Of a DNA stretch of 64,000 nt, positions 38,401 to 50,400 are shown one piece after another. Source of the DNA: Zygaena filipendulae (lineage: Eukaryota > Arthropoda > Insecta > Lepidoptera > Zygaenidae); NCBI GenBank assembly GCA_907165275.2, contig OU015675.1, positions 2,621,501-2,685,500 of the forward strand, read 5' to 3'. The first letter of the stretch is position 1. Each line of letters begins with the position of its first letter. Below the pieces are notes generated by a model that saw only the letters and a list, made by a program, of their open reading frames with translations, was not told the origin of the DNA and did not search any database. The translations under genes and the position numbers were made by a program.

Positions 38401-41400
38401 AACCTGAACACTGAAATGGAGGGAACAGAGTCTGTTAATATAAAAAATGAAATCTGAATAGATCTTTGTGTCGGAAGTGTTTACGAAGCATGCATCAGTG
38501 TGGAATGTCCAGACGTGGTATTATTAGACACGTGTGACGCTCTTGGATTTAACTATACGAATCGGAATAGTAGCAATTGGGAGTGTTGCTATAAAATAAT
38601 ATTTTGCCATAGATAATAATACTGTTACGAACTGGCCATTTCCAAACTTGGGTTTTTTTGTCCTTTTTTTTCTTTTTACCAATTTTGTTTTCTCTGTCTC
38701 TCTGTCAATGTTGGATAATATATTATATAGTATTTTTTTTGTCTAAACTACCTTTTCCTTGACCTGCGCCTCCACTTAAAAACAAATACCTAGTACCTAT
38801 ATTATTTAGAATCATAAATTTTATACTCATCGAACCCACGCTCCTGGAGCACCTGTCAGGTTAGGTTCGCTAACAACCAAACCAATGGTTCTGCTAATAA
38901 ATCGTAACTCAGATTTCACTTTTTTAAAAATACGTTTTCTTTAAGTATTTCTTTCATTATTTTTTTGTAGTTAAAGTTATGACAGACAGAAAGCTAGGTT
39001 ACCTACTTATCTGAGTCAGCGTTTGTTTAGGACCACCGCAGAACCGTGTGTGGGCGATAAAATGTGTTATATCAGTAGGTACAAACACCAGATATGCTAG
39101 GAATAGCACTAAGTCAGTCTAGTTAGGTCTAATAAAGCAAACCTTGCAGTGTTTATTTGGTTTAACATCTACGTGTATATTACGAGTACACAGAAAGAGA
39201 ATCGTATTTTAAACGGAGTACAAAACATGCTTCAACTAGTATTTTTTTTTACTACAGCTAAAATAAATTGGTAACCAACAATAATTTAGGTAAGCAATTA
39301 TGCAAAATATTCCCGTTTTTCTAGACAATATACGTCCCCATTGAGGGTCGTTTTTTTATTGTTGTAACGAGGCGGCTCGGCTGTATGCCACTCGTTATGA
39401 TATCCTGCCTCATTTTTATGACTTTTTTTTAATTGTAGTATTTTTTATTTTACTTTGACATTCCTTTTTTAAATACAAAATTTGTATTTTATTTTGTCCA
39501 GCATTCACTCCATAATTAGATATAAAAAAATACGCAACAAAATCAGTAATATATGTATACCTAGTACTTTTCTTGTTAACTCAAAAAAAACACCAGTCTT
39601 CTATAATCGTTTTATTTATTTAAAAGTAAGAGCTAGTCGGAGGTCTATAGACCCCTCCCACCATAACGAACCTGACATTGTTGCAAGTTAAAATTAAAAT
39701 CTAATTCAAATTTAATTTTAACATAAATTCTCTTTAATTAAAAAAAAAAGCACTAACTCCGTCCATCCGGTCTCAACTGACGGAGATATCCCTACTAGAT
39801 AATATTATAAATGCGAAAGTAATTAAAGTTTTCTTAATAAAATAAAATAAAAATAAAACTCTGTCTGTCTGTTACACTTTGACGCCTTAACGGCTCAACC
39901 GATCATCATGAAACTTTGTACGCGCAGAGGTATATACAGAGAATGACATAGTGTACTTTTTATCCCGGAATTCCTGCGGCAACTCTGAAATTAATATCAG
40001 CGAAATCTCATGAAATTTTGCATACACGTCGACAGGGGTTAAAAGGATATAGGGTACTTTGTAGTTTTATCGCGGAATTTCCGCCGGTGAAACCACGGGG
40101 CACAGCTAGTAATAATAATAATATGCGTATCATAATGCGTCACATCCCAATCCTTCCTATCACGTCCTAATAAATGCGAATGTGAGTTTGTTCGCTTGTT
40201 TATTTATTTATTTATTTAATTCTTTATTGCACAAAAAATAACAATGATACAGTACCTAAAGAAAAAGGAGAAAGCAAATGGCGGTCTTATCGCATAGTTG
40301 CGCTTTAACGCCTTAACGGCTCTTTCGGTCGTCGTGAAATTTTGCAAACGTGTTGTTAAGGATATATACAGGGCCCTTATTCAATATGACCATAACACGC
40401 CGGGTTAAGTTAAGACGCCGCAAAATCTGTCTTTCCCTTGTAATCAAAGAAGTTTTACTCCAAAAAAATACACCTACAACATTTGTTATGGCATTAAGAA
40501 TAATAATTTCTAATATTTTGGCATCTAGGACGTATGTAAATGCTTTTTTGGGATGCGCGTTATGGGCAAGGAATGTTGTTGGTCATAGAGAATAAGGGCC
40601 CAGGGTACAAACAAGGACATGCTTTACTATTTTTATGTTTTTTTTATTTATTTATGTTATGTTCCAGAATTCCCGCGAGAACTTTAAAGTGCATAAAATT
40701 TTGCACACAACACGTTGTCAGGGGTACGGAAAAGGATGTATAGGAAACTTTTATCCTGGAATTCCCGTGGGATCTCCAAAATTCCACCACGAGGAACAGA
40801 CACTAACGTTTTTGTTTCCTGCCAAAAACACTTAAAGTGACCAAGAGGATCCTACTATCAAATATTTTGGTTGTAAGTAGGTACATAAATAGTAATAACT
40901 CTAAATAGCTTCACCAGACGCTGGCAATTTGTCAATGGTTATGTACAATATAAATATTTAACGCTGGCAATATTGCTCATTGTTGTAATAAGTGCGCACT
41001 AAAAATGCTTGATTGGTCGTTAAATTCCTTCGCCAGGTTTGCGACGAACGTGAGGTGATTAAAATGGTGACTTCCAGGGAACTATATTGTATTCAAACCA
41101 ATTTAATACTCTGGACCTAAATATATTGAAAGTAATTGACAAAAATTCAGTCAAGCAATATTGACGGTAGTTACACTTAAAAAAAAATAGTAAATATAGA
41201 GTAGAAGAAATGCCATGGAAAAATATATAAATCATTCCATTATTTCAACAAAGAAGCAAAATTGCTTCGAAGGACTTTTGATAAATCTCAATGCGGTTCA
41301 CAGAATACATCTACTTACCAAGTTTCAACAGTATAGTTCTTATAGTTTCTGATAAAAGTGGCTGTGACATACGGACCGGCAGACAGACAGACAAACATGA

Positions 41401-44400
41401 CAAATCCATAAGGGTTCCATTTTTTGCCATTTGGCTACGGAACCCTAAAAATGAAACCCTATTTCCCTTGATCACGGCATCAAATTTCGTAATCTCAATT
41501 TATTTCGCAGGAAATCCGAAATTAACACGGATGAAACCATAGGGAATAGCTAACTCTACAATAAAATATAAATAATTCATAATCTGTTCAATTAAAGCGT
41601 AAACAACTTGTTATAGAATTCGACGAAACTTTTACTAAAAATATTTTTTGTTTACCTCCGCACATTAAAGCACACTATGAAAATTTAAATTTATCTTCAT
41701 TTGTTATTTGCTTTTTTAACCGACTTCCAAAAAGGAGGAGGTTCTATGTTCGATTGTATGTATGTTTTTTTTTCATGAATAAAAATCAACAAGTGTTTCA
41801 AGACTCTACAATGATAGAGGTACAGGGGTACAGGTTTCTGAACGCAAGTCGCTACCTTTCAACCCACGCTAACTGGCTTCGCGCCAAAACTGACAGCCGT
41901 AATGGTTTCACAAGCCACGCCGTAACCCTGACAAAATGTTGATTATTGCATTCAATTAACTCGAGTACAGCGTGCAGCGTTCTGTTCGTGTTTACGTTTG
42001 ACCTGCATTTGTTTTGTCTAGAACTATGAAGTGTCTACTCCCAAATAATTTCTAGTAAAGCATGTATTAATCCATACAGCCAGAGATATCGATACTATTC
42101 GTAATGCTTACTAATATTATAAATGCGAAAGTGAGTTTTTTAGTCTGCTTGTTTGTTACGCTTTCACGCTTCAACGGCTCAAAGGATCACCATGAAACAA
42201 TGCACACGTTGTCAGGGATAAACAAGGACATAGGGTACTTTTTATCTCGGAAATCCCGCGGGAACTGCACAATTAACACGGGTGAAACCGCGGGGAACGG
42301 CTTGTAAAAAGATACAATATATAATATATATCTATACTAATACGAAATGCCACAATTAAAACCCCCGGTAAATCTTAGGCTGAGATAAGCCCATTTTTAG
42401 GTCAATAACTCTTAGTTCACTCTCAGTCTAGGTATATTTCTTTTTTTTTTAATTGATTGATCAGTCATTTCTTATGACCTCGCTGATGGTAAGCGAAGAT
42501 ATGGACTAAAGTGTTACGTCAGCCAATGAAATACGTACCTACCTATTCACTTAAGTCCCGAAGAATAATGACGGTACGTATCTATACAATACCTACCTAT
42601 AATAGTCGAAAACGACAACAATACATAATCAGAAATATAATTATGCTATAAATACATAATAATAATGTAATGGCATAGTTTATGACTATTAGAAAGAAAA
42701 TAAATAGCAGAAATTTATTTGTCTACACAATATGTAGCAAATGCATAATTTAAACATAAAATTATTTGTTGACAAAATAGTCCCGACTCAGCATAATTTG
42801 TCACGTAAAAAAGTTACCAGTATTGAGTTAAGACTATATTCGGTATCTTTGAATAGTCAATTGATAGAAAGGATTGAAAAAATATGCAAAAACTAGCTCA
42901 GTTTTTTTTGTCAGACATTTGAAGTTGAAATTCTGAAAACGCTTGATTTGAGAAAAAGCAATAAAAAAGTTCGAGTGAAAAAAAACACACACTTTTACTT
43001 GCTTGTTACATCGATTTTTATATATTATTGTAGAATTTGTAGAAAATTAAGCATTTATTAATAATAATCAATTAGAATCGCGGACGCAATTTTTAACCGA
43101 CTTCCCAAAAAGGAGGAGGTTCTCAATTCGACGCGTATTTTTTTTTTTTTACGTTCGTTACCTCATAACTTTCGACTAGGTGAACAACAGATTTTGATGA
43201 TTCTTTTTTTATTCGAAAGCTGGTGCTTTGGGTCCCATTGTCATGAAATCAGGATCTGATGATGGTATCTTGGAGAAATCGAGGGAACTCTTCAAAAATT
43301 ATAGGCACACCTACAGCGATTTCGGCATTTTTTATTATAGTAAATCATTCATTTGCTTTCGAAAAGCAAGATTTGAAGAAGTGGAACTGATGATGAAGAC
43401 CACAGATGATCATCGGAACTACTCAATAATAATACGTATTTCACGGGTTCCGATTGGAGCGATTTGGAATTTTTTTTTGTTTGAAAGGGATACTTCCAAA
43501 TTGGTCCCATTGTCACCATGTCAAGATCTGATGACGGGATCTTGGAGAAATCGAGGGAACTCTTCAAAATTTACCTATGGCGATTTGGGTATATTTTTAT
43601 AGTAAATCGTTTATTTGCTTTCGGAAAGCAAAATTTGAAGAAGTGGAACTGATGATGAAGACCACAGATGGTCATCGGAACTACTCAATAATTGGTATTT
43701 CTCAGGTTCCAATTCGTTAACTTTAATGTTATTTCTAAACAATTTATGATCGTCACATTGTATATGGTGAAGTGGATCTGATGGTAATGTACCAGGAGAA
43801 ATCCTTAACAATTAACCTCCCTGCATCGGGAAAAGCAATATATTGTAAAAGGTGATGAGCAGTTGACATTAGGCTATGTAACTTAGATAAATTTTAAACC
43901 AACCCACTTAAAGCGAAAAATAAATACAATTTTAACAAAAAAAATAAAAACCGACTTCCAAAACACAAAACTAAAAAGTTAAAAATAACAAAATACCGAT
44001 TTAATCCAAAAGACAAACATAGACGTAATATTATTATTGGTTTGTGCTACGATCAATCGGTTTGAAGTCGGTGACAAACCAAATATGGAGTAGATGTTTA
44101 GATGGGCTGAGTCCACTCCCGCCACGAGCTCGTCAACCCAGGTGGGCAGACACAAGAGGGCTTGTCACCGAATTCAAACTGATCAGTGGTAGCACAAACC
44201 AATAATAATATTACGTGTATGTTTGTCTTTTGGATTAAATCGGTATTTTGTTATTTTTATCTTTTTAGTTTTGTGTTTTGTAAGTCGGTTTTTTTTTTTG
44301 TTATTTCACCCAACTTTACAAAACCTTATATCCTTATACCTAACCTAACCTAATAACCTTATATCTCGGAAACTAAATGCCGAGAACTGGTACTTTTAAC

Positions 44401-47400
44401 TTGGACGCCCACATTTTAATGTGATACATAAAACTGAAAAATAGCAATATACATATCTACGCTAGTGATGTAATAACAGTAGCTATTACGTATGTACATC
44501 ACTAGCGGGTATTACTAGTTTCACCACTGTAAGTACTTACTACTCGACTTAGGTAGGTACTCTCGACGCAATCGAGTAGGTAACGGTCATACTTTTGACG
44601 CAATCGAGTTAGGATCAAATCGAACTCGAATCGTAATGAGATCGAAAAGGAATCAAATTTTGCTACGTTTGAAGCTTTGAGATCTCGTCTCTATCGTATT
44701 TACCTATTTGTCAAACACGATTTCATTAAATTGTCAACGAAAACAATCCATTTTTTTTAACTTGTCGGATGTCATCTTTAGATTTAACACCATTCCAAAA
44801 TACGTTTTCAATTTTAAGTCAAATCAAAATCGAAGTCAGCCTCAGATCATTTTCAAGAGTAAGGCCCCTGAAGTCATCATTGCACCGCGGGTGACGTCTG
44901 CCCCGTCGCCATCCATGCTCCGTAATGAATAGTGATTCTAATGACGCTCTTCCTATTTCTGCAGCCCTCGCTGGTGCACTTCATTAAATTAATGATCTGA
45001 TACGCAGTAGGCGGCGTCAGCTGAGTTGATGATATACCTACCTAGAGTTTTGTTATTGTCACTAGCAATAACTAAAGAAAGGTGATTCATACCATAATAA
45101 TATGCCTCGTAAAACTGTTCCATCTAATATCTAAGTAATATTTATCTATATTAATATTATAACAAAAAAAAGATTTTTTTGTAATGGATAAACTCAAAAC
45201 TAATCCAGGCATTCCTAAGGGAACGAAATTAACGCGATCGCCTAATAATCAATCTGATGGCAACAGCTGTCGTAATCGTAATGTAGAGATTGTCGTAATT
45301 TTTATCATTTCACTAATTAATATTTTATGTACATACATAACATACTCTATTTAGTTTGACCACGTGATACCACACAAGAATTTTCGGTAAGTATTAATTA
45401 TTTTTATGAGGATCGATATTAATGAAAATGTTTAAATAGACTTTTAGGTACAATAAGTATAATCTTTTTGATGACGGATTAAAACTTATATACGTATTCT
45501 TCGACTAAGATCTCACCTAATAGCAACGATTTGGACTAGGTTTGGGACGAAATAACTTTATTACACAAGGAGGGGAATATGAACTATACTTATTCTTGTC
45601 TTGAAGAGATCAAAACACAGCTTTCTGGTAACACAGACTCCGGTAAAGGAAATCATTAGCGATACGCGCGCATAATAAAAGGGAAGCGAAGCGCTACTTC
45701 TTACTGATATTCGACTAATATATTATTTTGAATAGTTTAATTGGTCCATGTTATGAATGTATTTTTCTGTACCCATGAGATATCCATAGGCAAATTAAAA
45801 AATGCAGACAAAATTTTACACTCGCATGCCTAAACCTTATAGATTACCTAATTAGAAATTGTTAGGTAAGCACTGTACCTAACGTTTCAAGGGGCTACTG
45901 CCTACTATTAATTATCAGGTACTTGTACCTAATACTAAAGATTTTTCAGATTTTAGTTAAATATGAAACCATGTACCTATTATATTACTAAGCTTCCATT
46001 AACAACTATACCATAGCGATAATGGGCATGTTGAGTAATTTTTATTTTTTAGTCCGTCTTGTAGATTATTAAAAAATATTGAACACATATTTTTTCTTTT
46101 TTTACGTAATCAAAAAATAATGGCGATATATCGCGTGACGTCACTATTCTGACAGTTTGTATGGCGGTTTTGCGGTTAGTGACGTCACGACCTCCTCATC
46201 CTAAACTTTAATGCGCTTTATCTCTGTATATTTGAATTTATTTAAAAAAGCAAAAAATACGTGTCTATTGTTTTTTTATTTTCTAACTGACGGACTAATT
46301 AGAATTTTGATTTTCAAAAGTAGTCCACATCCCTACTATTATTTATTTATAGACAAGAAGCTTTCGCTGATGCGTCTATAGGTATCTATCTACACATGTG
46401 TTGTAGTTTATTGCTTATCAATGTTAATTTCACTAAGTGGTGATTATATTTTATCTTTGAACTGTACAAGATTCTACGTACCTATATCTATCTGTATGAC
46501 ATCTCATTTAAATTCCAAAATTACTTAAGTACTTTTTTTTAACATAATATTAATTTCCAACGGTGAATATCGAATTTGACTTTACAAGCTTTCAACTTCT
46601 ATATTTATACCTACTATGTAGCCCTATAATTAGGTACAAACCTTATTTTATTATCTGCCGAGTTCCGACCACACATTAATATCTCGCGCCAAATAACTAC
46701 CTACTTATCTATGTTTTTTTATGTCATAGGGGGCAAACGGGCAGATGGTACATTTGATGGTAAATGATTACTGCCGCCCATGGACATTTGCAACACCAGA
46801 AGGCATGCAGGTGCGTTGGCGACCTGGAATGGGGATGGGAACTGGCTTTCAAGTGAGGCTGCCGGAACACACCGTTAGGTGCTTGGCGACAGATTCATAA
46901 CTGGACATAGACAAGCAATAATGTGTTAACCCACACTGGAGAAATATAGAGTAGGTAAATCGTGTTGTAGCGTCATTTTGTGTCAATTTTTTTTTATGTT
47001 CAACATTTTGTTACATATTTAAACAATGTGATAAGGTAAACTCATAACTAAAAAAGGTTTTCTGACTCTTCATAAATCGTTCTGTATCAACAACTTAGTT
47101 TTGTGGGTTAACATGTTATTGCTTATCTGCGTCCAACTTGAGTCGTGATGTCGTGTGAATTCTTAAAAAGTAATCTCAATTCCCAATTCATGTCTCGTTT
47201 CTCACATGAATATTTATTACGTGATATTTTCCGCCTTCCTCGCTCATATCGACGGAGGACAATTGCCAAAAGAAAGAGGTCACATCAAATTACATAAAAG
47301 CTTCTTCATAAAGCACCCTGATCTCAATTATGCTTTGGCAACTTAAGGAACGTTGGCATGCAAAATTTGGTAAAACAGCAATTCTCTACAGTTAATGCGT

Positions 47401-50400
47401 TAGGACGGTTGCTTTAATGGGGTAGATATCTACCTATTTGAAATATACAATATTTTATTCGATTCGATTTTCAGGAAACCTTCACCAAGTAAATGGTTAT
47501 TTTATTGTATGAGTTAAAAGAAAGGGGTAATTTTGGGATCCGCGGGATTTCCGGGATAAAATTACCCCATGACCTTTTCCATACCTACTCCTGACAGAGT
47601 GTGTGCAAAACATGCGTTTTCACCCGCGTTCATTTTGGAGTACCTTTTTCTGTACCCCTAACGCCGTGTATGAAAAATTTCATGATGATCGGTTGAGAAT
47701 TTAAGGCGTGAAAGCGTAACAAACAAACAAACTAACATTCGCATTTATTAAGGACTAGTCGTCCCCCGAGTTTTCACTTGTCTCAATTTTGGAGATTCCG
47801 CTAAACTTCCAGGATAAAAATTAACCAATGTCCTTTTCTGTTCCCCTGACACCATGTAGATATGTAAAATTTCATGATTATTGGTTGAGTATTCAAGTAT
47901 TCAAGTATTTATTGTTCACTAAGTGTATGTACAATATTCATAGTCATATCATAGCCTACAGTGCTTTTAAACTTCGTAGTTAAGGCGTCATTCGCATTAA
48001 TAATATTAAGGATCTACTCGTAGTATGGATGCCGACAAGAAACACTTACATAGCGTCGTGTCGCTACACAGTGGAGTACCGAAAATGTGCTGGCTTCAAT
48101 ACTAAACGACATACCAGACCAGACAAAAAGTGAATTTACCATTAAAAATATAAAATATAAACTAAAATCATATATATTTAATAATTTATAAGGCTCAAAA
48201 TGGTTTGTCAAGAATAGCTTGTCAACGTGTATGCATAATTTCATGATGATCGGCTTGTAAGCTTAATAGGCAGACAGACAGACAGACATAATTATTTTCG
48301 CATATTTAATATTAGGATGGATGCTAATTTATAAAATTAAATTGCTAACAAAATAATCAACCTGTATATGCGATGACTTCCTCATAAATGACTTAGCGGG
48401 TAGTAATAAAAATTAAAAATGAGGTACTTATAAATATCGTAACATTCCTTTATTATATAGAATCTTTGGTAATATTGTATTTTAAATAACACAGATGACT
48501 GCTATTGCGCAAATACAAACTCGAAAGAGCTTAAATGTGCGCTGTAATAATCAACGGTATATTGTAACTTTTATTGATTAATAAATTAAAAAAAAAAAAA
48601 AAAAGTACCTCCACTCACGTGACGTAATATGTATAGACCGAGCGGAAAACTGGAGCAATTGTAGAGCCCCACTAAGACAGTAACACTAATTAAGTGTACG
48701 AAGTGTGACGTTGTTGGGTTTATAATGAGTTTATGATTAAAGGCAGTGTTAACGAGTCGGATTTGACAACCTACTTCGTGTGAATATCGATTGTACATTG
48801 TTAAATACTAGCTGTGCCCCGCGGTTTCACCCGCGTGAAACGTTTCGATATAAAAACTTCTTTCCAGACGTCCGATTTAAATGAAACAAAGCCTATAAGT
48901 TGCTCCAGGCTAAGCTTAATCTACCGTGTGATGGTTCCTGGCCGGACCACGGTACGGAACAAAATTTTTACGCTGGCACAAATTCATTATTTTAATTGTG
49001 CCTATTTGTGCCACTAATGCCAGGAATTTGTGCCTTCTGGTTTTGGAGTTACGAGAGTACGACCGTGGTCGGGCTGGGAATCCTGGTTCCTGGCCCGACC
49101 ACGGTACAGATGTTACGGAACCGAGTTTTTTATTTTGGACAAATTCACTATTTTAATTGTGCCAATTAGTGCCACCAATCCCAGGAATGTGTGCATTACC
49201 CCTTGGCCACAGTCTCGGCGGCGGCGGTAGCGGCGGCGGCAGCGCCAGAAACAAATGGTAGACAACATACGAAGTTGGCCACAGCTATCAGTAACTACCC
49301 AAGTAGAGCACGACTGCGGGGGGGGGGGGCGGGGGGCAGTAGGTGCATGCACATATTTTGTACGTCAGGGTTGTTTATTCTTTTTTTGAATTAAGTTACC
49401 TATTATTGAATAAAAACTTAACTCTTACATAGTATTTTATACTATGTATAAATTTAAACCTTAATAAAACTGTATCTATAAGTACCATAAGTTATACTTA
49501 AAAGTAACAAGCTGTTCCCCGCGGTTTCACTCGCGTGATTTTAAGAACTCCCCGGGTAGGTACTATGCACATATTGAGATAAAACTATCCTATCTCGCAA
49601 GTTTGACCAAATTACACCACAGTGTAAAAAAATCATTAAGATCGATTTAGTAGTAGTATAATATAGGGGATTAGCTGTGCCCCGCGGTTTCACCCGCGGT
49701 TATTTAGGAGTTCCCGCGGCAATTACGGGATAAAAGTACCCTATGTCCTCTGTACCTACCCCTGACAACGTGTATGCAAAAATTCATGATGATCGGTTGA
49801 GCCGTCTAGGCGTGAAAGCGTAACAGACAGACAGACAGTTACTTTCGCATTTATAATATTAGCAGGGAAGCAGGGACTTGACTTTTATTTCCTATCGACA
49901 TAATAGATATGTATATTAATCGACGTGAAGAATATCTCTCCCAACAGTACAAGAAGCGTGCCTAAAAATTGTGACGCTCGAGGTAAGTTAGGCTAAGAGG
50001 GCACTACGAAATTTAAAAGCTTTTTATTTATTTTTTTACTCTAAATGAACACGCCAATCACAATAATTCCCACACGCAATATGTACAAAATATGTGTACA
50101 ATTTTGTAACTACTATTTTAAATCACAAACGGTTTCTTTACGACTAGTGCACGGACTGTAGCATAGGTATTGGTGTTGCTCATATATTGGCAATTAATAT
50201 CCTCAATGTTTATCCCCACGCTTAGCCTACAAAGTTTTTATTTAATAATAGGTAACTTAATTCAAAAAAAGAATAAGCAACCCTGACGTACAAAATATGT
50301 GCATGCACCTACTGCCCCCCGCCCCCCCCCCCCCCCCCGCAGTCGTGCTCTAGTTGGGTAGTTACTGATAGCTGTGGCCAACTTCGTATGTTGTCTACCA

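Noticed and set aside
40350..40835. Plus-strand frames of 66-81 codons
   Set aside because: They run across a MITE and its host repeat; incidental.
43228..43602. 124-codon plus frame and matching minus frames repeated at 51231 and 51449
   Set aside because: They arise from the tandem units of the AACCGACTTCC element; no known domain and the copies are not under visible coding constraint.
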